From Alkalitalea saponilacus (GTDB lineage Bacteria; Bacteroidota; Bacteroidia; Bacteroidales; Marinilabiliaceae): a DNA stretch of 64,000 nucleotides. How positions within the stretch are numbered: position 1 is the stretch's first letter; each line of letters begins with the position of its first letter. The stretch is taken from the NCBI RefSeq assembly GCF_900168165.1, contig NZ_FUYV01000002.1:186001-250000 (forward strand). The letters run 5' to 3'. The translations under genes were made by a program, and so were the position numbers. Below the pieces are notes generated by a model. That model saw nothing but the letters and a program-made list of their open reading frames with translations. It ran no database searches and had not been told where the DNA came from. Below, piece after piece: positions 9,281 through 18,400 of the stretch.

Positions 9281-9374
9281 TTTAAATCATTGGCCAAATG
9301 TAACTTCCATGAGGTGGTATTTTCATCTTCTTGTTGTGAGTTTCGCACTCATGGGCGTTTCATTTAGACAATAA
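9272..9374 (+). repeat. Intergenic structured repeat, copy 2 (with a 21-codon ORF)
   Basis: It begins AATAATTAGTTTAA, then ATTGGCC, arms AACTTCCATGAG and CTCATGGGCGTT, and the inner GTGAG-TTT-CGCAC stem. By eye it differs from copy 3 at about a dozen of some 92 positions, with no insertion or deletion. ORF ATG 9309 to TAA 9374 encodes 21 residues with the core LVVSFALMGVS. Confidence 0.75.
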
Positions 9375-9393
9375 CGTTATAAAACCGATCTCT

Positions 9394-11025
9394 ATGTCAA
9401 AAGGATTCTTTAAAATTCCAACAACCAAAAATGAACCGGTACTAAACTACTTACCCGGATCACCTGAGAGAGCAGCACTAAAAGAACAGATAGCACAATA
9501 CAAATCATCAGAAATGGACATACCCATGTTCATTGGAGGTGAAGAGGTGCGCTCTGGAAATACCGTAAGAATATTCCCGCCTCATGAAATCGAACACACT
9601 TTGGGTCACTACCATGCAGGCGACGAGACACACGTTTACCGTGCCATTGACGCAGCCACCAACGCGAAAGAAGGCTGGGAGGCACTGAACTGGGAAGAAC
9701 GGGCAGCCATATTTCTTAAAGCGGCCGACTTAATATCCGGACCATACCGTCAGAAGTTAAACGCCTCGACCATGTTGGGTCAATCAAAAAATGTTTACCA
9801 GGCTGAAATCGACGCCGCATGTGAAATGGCAGATTTTCTGAGATTCAATGTGCATTACATGACGGCCATATACAACGATCAACCCGCTTCCTCTCCGGGA
9901 ATTTGGAATCGCATGGAATACCGGCCATTGGAAGGGTTTGTGTTTGCATTAACCCCATTCAATTTTACATCCATTGCCGGCAACCTGCCTTCGGCTCCGG
10001 CTATGATGGGCAATGTGGTGATTTGGAAACCATCAAAAACAGCCATATACTCTGCACATATACTTATGGAGCTGTTTCGGGAAGCCGGTCTCCCGGACGG
10101 TGTTATTAACCTTATATTTGCTCCCGGACCGGTGGTGGCAAGAGCCGTTTTTGATCATCCCGATTTTGCAGGGTTCCATTTTACAGGTTCCACCGGGGTA
10201 TTTCAGGATATATGGAAAACCATTGGTAACAACATCCATAAATATAAATCTTACCCCAGAATAGTTGGCGAAACAGGTGGTAAAGATTTCATCATTGCAC
10301 ATAAAAGCTGTGATGCACAAGCAGTTGCCACTGCCCTGATAAGAGGTGCGTTTGAGTATCAAGGGCAAAAATGCTCTGCCGTTTCAAGAGCTTATTTGCC
10401 ATCAGGCAGATGGGATGAGATATTAAGCTACCTTCAAAAAGATATGAAGGAGATTAAAATGGGATCTCCCGAGGATTTTAGAAATTTCATGAATGCGGTG
10501 ATTGATGAACCCTCTTTTGACAAACTGGCTTCAGAAATCGATGCAGCCAAAAATCATCCGGATACAAAAATCATCTTTGGAGGAAACTACGATAAAACCC
10601 ATGGGTATTTTATTGAGCCCACCATCATACTTACCACCAATCCTTCCTATAAAACAATGGAGGAGGAGCTTTTCGGCCCAATTTTAACCATTTATGTGTA
10701 TGATGACTCAAAACTTGATGAAACACTAAATGTTCTGGATAAAACATCTATGTATGCACTAACCGGGGCCGTTTTTGCAAAGGATCGCGCAATCATTCAA
10801 AAAATAACAAAGAGGTTATCCAACGCAGCCGGCAATTTCTATGTGAACGACAAACCAACCGGGGCGGTGGTTGGTCAACAGCCATTTGGCGGCGCACGTG
10901 GGTCAGGAACCAATGATAAAGCCGGTTCAATGCTGAACATGTTGCGATGGGTGTCCCCAAGAACCATAAAAGAGAACTTCGTGCCTCCGGTTGATTTCAA
11001 GTATCCGTTTATGATGGAAGAGTAA
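9394..11025 (+). CDS. pruA: L-glutamate gamma-semialdehyde dehydrogenase (P5C dehydrogenase)
   Basis: A 543-residue aldehyde dehydrogenase of the PruA group, which oxidises glutamate semialdehyde (from proline via pyrroline-5-carboxylate) to glutamate with NAD+. Diagnostic blocks are FALTPFNFTSIAGNLPSAPA, the cofactor region FHFTGSTG, the general base E293 in GETGGK and the nucleophile C327 in QGQKCSA. The C-terminal QQPFGGARGSGTNDKAG is typical of P5C dehydrogenases. It is a stand-alone enzyme without a fused proline dehydrogenase domain. No proline dehydrogenase gene is next to it. It precedes the ftsB-like gene by 37 bases and may share its transcript. Confidence 0.95.
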   Translation: MSKGFFKIPTTKNEPVLNYLPGSPERAALKEQIAQYKSSEMDIPMFIGGEEVRSGNTVRIFPPHEIEHTLGHYHAGDETHVYRAIDAATNAKEGWEALNWEERAAIFLKAADLISGPYRQKLNASTMLGQSKNVYQAEIDAACEMADFLRFNVHYMTAIYNDQPASSPGIWNRMEYRPLEGFVFALTPFNFTSIAGNLPSAPAMMGNVVIWKPSKTAIYSAHILMELFREAGLPDGVINLIFAPGPVVARAVFDHPDFAGFHFTGSTGVFQDIWKTIGNNIHKYKSYPRIVGETGGKDFIIAHKSCDAQAVATALIRGAFEYQGQKCSAVSRAYLPSGRWDEILSYLQKDMKEIKMGSPEDFRNFMNAVIDEPSFDKLASEIDAAKNHPDTKIIFGGNYDKTHGYFIEPTIILTTNPSYKTMEEELFGPILTIYVYDDSKLDETLNVLDKTSMYALTGAVFAKDRAIIQKITKRLSNAAGNFYVNDKPTGAVVGQQPFGGARGSGTNDKAGSMLNMLRWVSPRTIKENFVPPVDFKYPFMMEE

Positions 11026-11062
11026 AACAAAACCATTACATTTGTAATGGAAATAATCCATT

Positions 11063-11371
11063 ATGAAGTATCTCAAAAAATATATGCATATAGTACTCCC
11101 GCTATTACGTAATAAATACGTAATAGCGGGTCTGGTATTCATTATATGGATTGGCTTTTTTGACCAAAACAACATTGTTGACCGAGTTTCGTTGGCAAGA
11201 AGAATCAGTGAACTCAACAAACAAAAAGAGCATTACCAAAACGAAATAAAAAGTAACAGAGAAAGGATGGATGAACTGCAAAGCAGTCACGAAAACCTGG
11301 AGAAATTTGCGCGTGAGCAATATCTCATGAAAAAACCTGATGAAGAACTTTTTATTATTAAAGAGAAATAA
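11063..11371 (+). CDS. FtsB/DivIC-family septum formation protein
   Basis: A 102-residue bitopic protein: a basic N-terminus, one membrane helix (about 19-35, YVIAGLVFIIWIGFFD), a coiled-coil stretch (about 45-85, ISELNKQKEHYQNEIKSNRERM) and a C-terminal tail with the family-type segment KFAREQYLMKKPDEELFII. FtsB/DivIC proteins join FtsL and DivIB/FtsQ in the divisome. The size is normal. The coding sequence holds a perfect 14-bp inverted repeat near its 5' end, encoding residues about 13-23. The specific symbol (ftsB or divIC) cannot be decided from sequence alone. Confidence 0.85.
   Translation: MKYLKKYMHIVLPLLRNKYVIAGLVFIIWIGFFDQNNIVDRVSLARRISELNKQKEHYQNEIKSNRERMDELQSSHENLEKFAREQYLMKKPDEELFIIKEK
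11098..11130. repeat. Perfect 14-bp inverted repeat inside the ftsB-like gene
   Basis: CCCGCTATTACGTA at 11098-11111 and TACGTAATAGCGGG at 11117-11130 are exact complements separated by ATAAA. It lies about 35 bases into the coding sequence, just before the membrane-helix codons. Confidence 0.9.
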
Positions 11372-11484
11372 AGACCATCAGAATTAATATCTCACTTTTC
11401 GAATGCAAATTTTGAGTTTAAAACAATTCATAAAATTCTCCAATCAAGACATAACACAAACTAATAGCAGACATAGGGCAAAAC

Positions 11485-11802
11485 ATGGAATTAAACAAAT
11501 TACTAAGCACTCTCTATTACATTGGAATGGTAATGCTTCTAATCGGCATCGTTCTTCATATCGCGGAATCATCAGCTGGATTTTATCTGTACGCCACAGG
11601 ATTACTTCCTGTTTTTGGTGTCAGGGTATATAATCTGATAATTGGTCGTCCGGAAAGCAAAAGAAAGCATGGAATATTCGTTATAAGCGCAATCATGTTA
11701 GTCTTGGCAGGTGTCGCAATGTTCACCGGAAGAAGTTATTGGGTTCTTTTTCTGGCAATTTCAGCCGTTCTGGATTTTTATATCAGTTTTAGGAGGTTTT
11801 AG
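11485..11802 (+). CDS. Small membrane protein, function unknown
   Basis: A 105-residue protein with four predicted membrane helices: about 8-26, 30-48 (short loop), 62-80 and 84-100. The start MELNKLLSTLYYIGMVMLLIGIV has no cleavable signal. The single loop GRPESKRKHG between helices 2 and 3 is positively charged and probably cytoplasmic. I recognise no named family, although similar small four-helix proteins are common in Bacteroidota. It lies 113 bases after the ftsB-like gene on the same strand and converges on the glycosyltransferase gene, with an AT-rich inverted region between. Confidence 0.7.
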   Translation: MELNKLLSTLYYIGMVMLLIGIVLHIAESSAGFYLYATGLLPVFGVRVYNLIIGRPESKRKHGIFVISAIMLVLAGVAMFTGRSYWVLFLAISAVLDFYISFRRF

Positions 11803-11808
11803 GGTTTT

Positions 11809-11928
11809 GGGTTGATAGTTTATAGTTTATAATTTATAGTTGGGAGTTGAAGGCATTGAGCTTCGAACATTAAACTCTGAACAACAAACTATAAACCATC
11901 AAAAACTCTCAACTTCAATCATCAACCC
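11809..11928. repeat. AT-rich imperfect inverted region between converging genes
   Basis: GGGTTGAT at 11809-11816 pairs with ATCAACCC at 11921-11928, and inside them iterated GTTTATAGTTTATA-type units face AAACTATAAACC. It fills the gap between the small membrane protein and the glycosyltransferase stop codon and may end both transcripts. Confidence 0.55.
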
Positions 11929-13199
11929 TTTTCAAGTTTACGGAAATAGTCCAACAGCTCTTTCTCGAACATGAACTCGTCTGTAGAGTGTCCCTGTATT
12001 TCCAGCAAGGCTAACGAGGCATCAAAAACCGGCATTTTCTCAAAAAAATGCTCATGGGTATAGTTCAAATACTTAACCATCTTAAAGGCGTTAAATACTT
12101 CAAAGAATCGCTTGCTGAAAACATCAACGGAAGAGCAATCCTTTTTAATAACCTGAAGATCACTGAGCACTGAATAATTTAGCAGGAAACTGCGTACCGG
12201 TCCGGAAAACTCATAACTCCACTCTTCCAATTTGTCAGGACTAAGATTATAAAACTCATTTTTTCGTTCGAAAAACAATTTTACATCCTCAAAAGCTTGT
12301 ATATGATAGGTTTTCCCGATATAATCTGATCCGTCCACATGGGAAGTTATGGCAGCTCCAGTTCCAAAAATCACTCTGTCCGAAGGTCGGGGAGACGGAA
12401 AAACGGTGGTTGTATTAAGATCTCCAAATCCGCCAAGGGGAATGAGTTTTTGCAGAAAATAGAAATCTTCTCCGGCCTGCTTTTTCGGCATGCCTCCAAT
12501 TTTCGCATAAGCAACAGCACGCAAAGCCATGGCAGATCCCATAGTATGATATGAATACGGGAAACCTGCATATCTGTGTGCCTGCAAATAATAACGAAGA
12601 TGAAGTTCGTAAAGAGTAATCCCTTCATAAACTTCGTCGGGGAAATTATGACCATCCAAAGGATGTTCATAATAGATGGAAGCTCCTCTATTGGCCGGGT
12701 TAGAGAACCAATCCCTGAGGGCTGTAAAATAATTTGGGGAAACAGTTGTATCCGCATCCAAAGTTACGATTACGCCGTCCGGATCTTCAGCCTTCAGAAA
12801 ACAATAAGCTGCAGCATCCATTCCGATTTTACGTGCAAGTCCGGCGCCAAAATGCTTTTTTGGTAGAGAGTACTCCTCCATGATGAACAAATGCATCCAT
12901 TTGGGAAACCGATTATGGTAATTATTACGAATATATTCTGCTGATGCTTTCTGACCGCTCACCACTTCATGAGAGTCATATTCTGATGCATTAAATACCA
13001 AAACAACACCAACCTCACACTCCGGTTCATCGCAACTCATGATGGATTCCAAAGTTTCATTGATCCAGTCCTGCTCCCTATACACAGGAATAACCACCAT
13101 AAGGCCGCCTTTTTTTTTCCACTCGTGGTGAAAATCACACAGCACCGGGTGTTTTCGGATGTATTTTTCCAAAAGGGTAAAATCGGTTTTCTTAGGCAT
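11922..13199 (-). CDS. Glycosyltransferase family 2 protein
   Basis: A 425-residue GT-A-fold glycosyltransferase with no membrane helices. The N-terminal nucleotide-sugar fold is visible as LMVVIPVYREQDWINETLESI (about 33-53) and the metal-binding DxD region as VIVTLDADTTVSPNYF (about 140-155, DAD). An acceptor-side ED motif appears as KKQAGEDFYFLQKL. The C-terminal ~130 residues are specific to this subfamily. The substrate cannot be read from sequence. A good Shine-Dalgarno-like AGGAGA sits 9 bases before the ATG, directly after the T-run of the ompH terminator, so readthrough may feed it. Confidence 0.85.
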   Translation of the reverse strand: MPKKTDFTLLEKYIRKHPVLCDFHHEWKKKGGLMVVIPVYREQDWINETLESIMSCDEPECEVGVVLVFNASEYDSHEVVSGQKASAEYIRNNYHNRFPKWMHLFIMEEYSLPKKHFGAGLARKIGMDAAAYCFLKAEDPDGVIVTLDADTTVSPNYFTALRDWFSNPANRGASIYYEHPLDGHNFPDEVYEGITLYELHLRYYLQAHRYAGFPYSYHTMGSAMALRAVAYAKIGGMPKKQAGEDFYFLQKLIPLGGFGDLNTTTVFPSPRPSDRVIFGTGAAITSHVDGSDYIGKTYHIQAFEDVKLFFERKNEFYNLSPDKLEEWSYEFSGPVRSFLLNYSVLSDLQVIKKDCSSVDVFSKRFFEVFNAFKMVKYLNYTHEHFFEKMPVFDASLALLEIQGHSTDEFMFEKELLDYFRKLEKG

Positions 13200-13211
13200 T
13201 ATGAGTCTCCT

Positions 13212-13249
13212 GTTAAAAAAAAGCCGGGTACCGCTTAAACGGTACCCGA
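13212..13249 (-). terminator. Terminator or attenuator between ompH-like and glycosyltransferase genes
   Basis: CGGGTACCG at 13225-13233 and CGGTACCCG at 13240-13248 form a 9-bp GC-rich stem with a 6-base loop. On the minus strand it is followed by eight T residues. The next gene's ribosome-binding site begins a few bases later. Confidence 0.85.
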
Positions 13250-13277
13250 CAGATATCTTATCAAAACCTAAATTAGT

Positions 13278-13892
13278 TTAGTTACCAGCGGCTCTATATC
13301 GTTTATTCAATATTTCTACAACATCTTTGGTAATATCGTAAACCGGTTCAGCATAAAGAATATTGTCTCCCATGGTGTTGCTGATAACCATACGATACGA
13401 TCTCTTTTCTGAAAATTCTGAAAGGAAGTTCGTGATGGTATCCCTAAGTTGTTGATTCATCATATCTTGCTGACGCATCAATTCATTGGATAAGCGCGTA
13501 TTAAGTTCCTGCAATTCAACCTCCTTCTGACGTAGTCGGCGCTCTTCACTTTGAGCCCTCTCTAAAGATAAAAAGCCATTGTTTTGAAGTTTTCTCTGAA
13601 ACTCCATCATATCTTCCTGAAAAACTCTTGCTCTGGAATTAAAGTCAGTTCTGGAAGACTCCTCTCTTCTTAAAAGATCTTCGCTTAGCTTCCTCGCAAA
13701 TTCGTAATTTATAATCAGGGAATCGGTATTTATGTATACAATCCCATGATCTGATGTTTCCCTCATTCCCGGTTTTTTCTCCTCCTCAGAATGAGTACGG
13801 CCGTTTGATAGAACAACAACATACAATGCAGCCACCGCCACAAGTAAAACAACATTTACAATAACAGATATTTTTTTCATATTTTCTGCCAT
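13278..13892 (-). CDS. OmpH/Skp-family periplasmic chaperone
   Basis: A 204-residue protein with an N-terminal membrane anchor or uncleaved signal (about 7-27, ISVIVNVVLLVAVAALYVVVL) followed by the OmpH fold: a beta strand (GIVYINTDSLIINY), a long charged helical coiled-coil hairpin (about 65-155), and closing strands (YRMVISNTMGDNILYAEPVYDITKDVVEILNKRY). Skp/OmpH trimers hold unfolded outer-membrane proteins in their arms. The neighbouring PorP/SprF-like barrel is a plausible client. A promoter-like box lies about 30 bases upstream and a terminator follows. Confidence 0.9.
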   Translation of the reverse strand: MAENMKKISVIVNVVLLVAVAALYVVVLSNGRTHSEEEKKPGMRETSDHGIVYINTDSLIINYEFARKLSEDLLRREESSRTDFNSRARVFQEDMMEFQRKLQNNGFLSLERAQSEERRLRQKEVELQELNTRLSNELMRQQDMMNQQLRDTITNFLSEFSEKRSYRMVISNTMGDNILYAEPVYDITKDVVEILNKRYRAAGN

Positions 13893-13921
13893 GATTATTA
13901 CTCTGTTTAATTTAACGGGAA

Positions 13922-13951
13922 CAAATATAACTTTTAAGTAAGATAAAAAAA
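13922..13951 (-). promoter_or_regulatory. Candidate promoter of the ompH-like gene
   Basis: TATATTTG (minus strand, 13929-13922) matches TAnnTTTG exactly. TTTT lies 18 bases upstream, one base off the -33 box. The box is 30 bases before the ATG at 13892. Confidence 0.5.
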
Positions 13952-14112
13952 CTGTTAAGCACGCTTTTTTTTACATTAAAGCAGAAATAAAGTAGTTTTA
14001 TCGTGTTAATTCACACTGATTGAGATGTAAAACACATATATTAAGAGAACAGCGTCAAAAACCGTTCCAACTCTCAACCCTACATCATCTTGTATTACAA
14101 CACATAATAGAA

Positions 14113-15165
14113 CTAAAACAGAGATCTACGCTGCGGCCGATGACTTGATGATGAAGATCCCCATCCATGTGCAGGTTCACTACATGGTATCGGCCCGATG
14201 GGACGTGTGATGATTGGGCCACGATTAAACCGGTAGATCAAAGAAAACTCATTGCTTCCTCCGCTATATCCGGAGAGACCACTTAAAGTCAGGTCGTAAG
14301 AATATGCAAAATGAACAGTTCCGACATTTACGCCAAGGCTGAATATCAATGCATCGTTATTTGAAAGGTTCTCGGTACTGATTCCAGGAATTCCGCGATA
14401 CCAAACGCCCACCTCAATGGGATAAGTATTCCAGTAAACACCTAAATCAAGTTGTTGAAAAGTTTGCTGATTGCGATACATAAATGCAAAACTTGCACTC
14501 TGTTCATTATATCCGAGGCCCGATGGTTTATAGACCCATCGGGCTCCTCCATAAACAACAGTTTTTACAGGAATAGTGGATTCAACATCAGTAAAACCGA
14601 TGTTATTTTTTACAAGATTGTCCACAGTAAATCCTAACCAAAAATCCTGGCTATAAACCATAGCAGAGGCAGTTGCATCCAATTTTCTATACTGATCGAC
14701 GGGGAATTCTGCATTAATCCAGGGAAAAACTTCTCCATCAGGCCCCACCTGAGTGAGACGTGAAGGATCAATTTTTCTTTCGGAATACTTAAACTGCAAT
14801 CCGGGTCGAACAAAGAGGTAACGGTTGATTGCTAATTCATAAGCGTACACCACCCCAAGATTCTGTGAAACAAGCTGTCCTCCTCCCTGATCATCACGCA
14901 GAAAGAGTACTCCCACCCCACTGTTATAATTACTCAGATACTCATCATACGAAAACGAATAAGAACGAAAAGTGTTGGACACACCCGGCCACTGATCCCG
15001 ATAGTTTAAAATAACCCTCCCTCCACTGGTAAATCCGGCAAATGATGGGCTCAGATACAGGGGCGCTGAGTACACCTGTGAGAATGAAACATCCTGTGCA
15101 CTGATCTTACCAGCATTAGCCAAGATAAAAAACACCAATATTATATGCAAAAACCTTTTCACCAT
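14113..15165 (-). CDS. PorP/SprF-family T9SS outer-membrane protein
   Basis: A 350-residue outer-membrane beta-barrel with a cleavable signal (about 1-23, ending NAGKISAQ) and the PorP/SprF opening QDVSFSQVYSAPLYLSPSFAGFTSGGRVILNYRDQWPG. The rest is alternating amphipathic strands ending IYRFNRG, then a low-complexity tail of serine, histidine and arginine (about 330-350). SprF-type proteins are paired one-to-one with giant T9SS cargo such as SprB and are needed for its surface attachment. It lies 35 bases downstream of the giant gene, on the same strand, so the two are very likely co-transcribed, as sprB-sprF are in gliding relatives. Confidence 0.92.
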   Translation of the reverse strand: MVKRFLHIILVFFILANAGKISAQDVSFSQVYSAPLYLSPSFAGFTSGGRVILNYRDQWPGVSNTFRSYSFSYDEYLSNYNSGVGVLFLRDDQGGGQLVSQNLGVVYAYELAINRYLFVRPGLQFKYSERKIDPSRLTQVGPDGEVFPWINAEFPVDQYRKLDATASAMVYSQDFWLGFTVDNLVKNNIGFTDVESTIPVKTVVYGGARWVYKPSGLGYNEQSASFAFMYRNQQTFQQLDLGVYWNTYPIEVGVWYRGIPGISTENLSNNDALIFSLGVNVGTVHFAYSYDLTLSGLSGYSGGSNEFSLIYRFNRGPIITRPIGPIPCSEPAHGWGSSSSSHRPQRRSLF

Positions 15166-15200
15166 CTTTCAACTTTAAATCAGTTTCTTAAAAACCAATT

Positions 15201-15495
15201 CTAACGAACCAATAAAACACTACCAGTTTTTCGGAATTCACGTCCGCTGATATATCTGCCAGAAACCTGATAAACATAAACCGCCTGTGGCGCTAAACGA
15301 CCATCGTGCATACCGTCCCAGCCCTGATCAATATCATTGGTTTCGTATATCTTTTGCCCCCAGCGGTTAAATATCTCCAGTTTGAACTCATCCACATCCT
15401 TGTAGGCTGGCTTAAACACTACCACATATTCAGCTGAAGGATCAATACCCCCTGAAGCTCCATCCGGTCTGGGACGGAAGGCATTCGGGAACCTT
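15201..15495 (-). other. T9SS type B (gliding-associated, CHU_C-like) C-terminal sorting domain
   Basis: About 97 residues closing the giant protein: RFPNAFRPRPDG, then YVVVFKPAYKDVDEFKLEIFNRWGQKIYET, WDGMHDGRLAPQAVYVYQV and RKTGSVLLVR. The NRWG and W-G-Q patterns are diagnostic of type B domains, which are not cleaved by the same route as type A and usually need a PorP/SprF partner. Confidence 0.92.
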
Positions 15496-18400
15496 ACAAA
15501 ACCTTGTTGATAGGCTGTAATAATTCCAGATTGTGTGAAAGTATTTTCACAGCCCCTGTCATTGGTAACGGTTAAGGAAACATCATATACGCCTTCATCT
15601 CTGTATTCATACGATGGATTTCTGTCTGTACTGGTGGTGCCATCACCAAAATTCCAAAGCCAACTGATGGCATCTATCGATAGGTCATAAAACCTGGCCT
15701 TTTCACCCGGCAAGTAAACGACCTGCGGATTTACAGTAAAATCAGCCACCGGATGATCGTGCACCACAATTTCCTTGAAATATTCTCCATCTCTACCATC
15801 AGGCCCGGGTGCTATCAACCTGACATTATATACTCCAGGCGATTCGAATACATGAACCGGATTTCTCTCTTCTGAAGAATGACCATCGTCAAAATCCCAA
15901 ATATAATCACTACCTCCTACCGAATAGTTGGTAAACAATACTCTTAGCGGGAAACAACCAGAATCCACATCTGTGATAAAGCCGGCATCAGGTACTACTC
16001 TGTAATCAATGCTGACCTGATCAGAGGCAATACATCCTTCCACTTCGACTTCCCAACGGAATGTATTAATGCCATCACTTAAGTTATACACATTTGTATT
16101 GAAAAAGGTTTCATCTTCAAATTCAGCAGTACTTGTTCCCACAATAATCCAGCGGGCATTCAGATCTCCGGCATTGTTGGCATTCAACAATGCTCTTGGC
16201 TCATACACCACCTGATCTTCTCCGGCATATGCATTGGTTTTGTGGCTTACCACAGTCATCTCATCCTCGGTTGAACAAGAACCATAAGATATGGACCATC
16301 TGTAAATATTCTCACCAAAACCGACATTACGTACAACCGAGTTGTACTGATCGGGATTATCGAAAGTTCCTTTACCTTTCACCACAGTCCATTGTCCTGT
16401 TCCTGATTCAGGGTTATTTGCATTCAATGTGAGATAATTTTCACAAATCCCAATGCGATCCGAACCTGCATCTGCTCGGTCGGGAACCATATTAAAGACA
16501 GTTATCACATCCGAAGAAAAACAATTGCCTTTCTCAATAATCCATCGGAACTGATTCATTCCAAATTCAAGGTTACGAACGGTTGTTTTGGGATCATTCT
16601 CATTGTCGAATTCTCCATATCCACTCATCCGCTCCCAACGGCCTGTTGCTCCATGTAATGGGACATTGGCATCAAGGACATGAGAGTCTTTGCAATCCTC
16701 AATGTCGGGACCTGCATTAGCCCTATTGGGCGTATTGTTCTCAATTGTAATAGTTGCCGAACGTGCACAATTACCCTGCTCAACAGTCCACCTTAAGATA
16801 TTGGTTCCGTGATCAAGATTGGTAATGGTAGCCCTCGGATTATATGGATCACTCAGGTTTCCACCACCCTGAACAAAACTCCAGCTACCTGTTCCAAATT
16901 CTGGGGCATCTGCCTTCAGAGTGAATGTTCTTTCACAAACCTCTTCATAATCACTACCTGCATTGGGCTCATAAGGATCATTGTTTCTAATGAGAACCTC
17001 TTCCGATAAAGCACATCCTTCTACTCGCCAGATTGTCCATCTGAGGATATTGTCGCCTTTACCCAAATTTGTAACTTGGGTATTATGGAGGTTTTCATTA
17101 GCAAAATCAGCCGATCCAGTTAGCACGACCCATTCACCCTGCTCTCCGGCTCCCAAAGGTGAAGCTTCCAATGTTGTATTATCACGACACAGAATTTGAG
17201 TATTTCCCGCATTAGGTGTAATGGGGAGATTATTGGTAATGATTACGTCATCAGAATGCGTACACCCTTTATAACGTACAGTCCATCTCAGTGTATTACT
17301 CCCTTTTCCAAGATTGGTAACCCGTGTTGTAGGACTGTTGGGGTTATCAAACACAGCAGCTCCTAATCCACCGGGAACAGACCAAGTACCGACACCTAAC
17401 CCGGGATTACTTCCGGCCAGAACAGCCTCATTGCTGCAATAAGTCCGATCGGGACCTGCATTGGCAGCAATATGATTATTCTCAATGGTTACCTCATCGT
17501 AAGAAATACAATCCTGATGACGAATGGTATAACGGAAAATATTCTCTCCAAAACCAAGCCCTGAAACAGTAGTAACGGCAGAATTGTCTGGTGAATTAAT
17601 CAATCCACTTCCATCAATAAGTGTCCAAACAGAGGTTTCCACATCCCTTTTAACATTGCCTGTAAGCGTAGCGTTTTCCACGCAGAACGCATCATCTTCT
17701 CCAGCAAATGCCTGAGTTGCCATGTTGTTGGTGATGGTCAATTCATCCGTATGGCTACAGTTTCTGTGATTAACGGTCCAAGTGATCACATTCTCTCCAC
17801 GTTGTAAATTCCGAACTACAGTATTTGCAGAGTGATTATTATCAAAATTACCTCGGCCCTGAGCAATCCCCCAAGTACCTGAACCGGCCATTGGTGCTCT
17901 GGCAGATACGCCCAAAGTATCGGCACAATGCGTATAATCATCCAACAGAATTTCTGCCTCGATATGATCATTATAAATAATCACCTCATCATAATCAGAA
18001 CAACTTTCATAAGAAACCGTCCAACGGAAGCGGTTGGCTCCTAAAGCTAATCCTTCAATCATGGTGTTGGGATTATTTGGCTCATCAATAACGCCTCCTC
18101 CTGAAATTCGGCTCCATGTTCCAGTTGCTTGACCAGATCCGGCAGATCCGGCAGGCCATGCTTTCATTTCATATTCATCAGAACACTGGCGATACGTGGG
18201 AGGACCGGCATAAGCCGGTAACACCTGGTTGTTAATTAAAGTGGCCGTATCAGTTAACGTACAGTAATCGGTAGCAATTTCATATACTAAAACATTTTCG
18301 CCTTGCGACAAATTGTGTACCCTGTTGTCATTAAAAGTAATCTCACCGGGTGTAATAGCTCTCCATGTGGCTACTCCATGATTGGGCAAAATTGGTTGCG

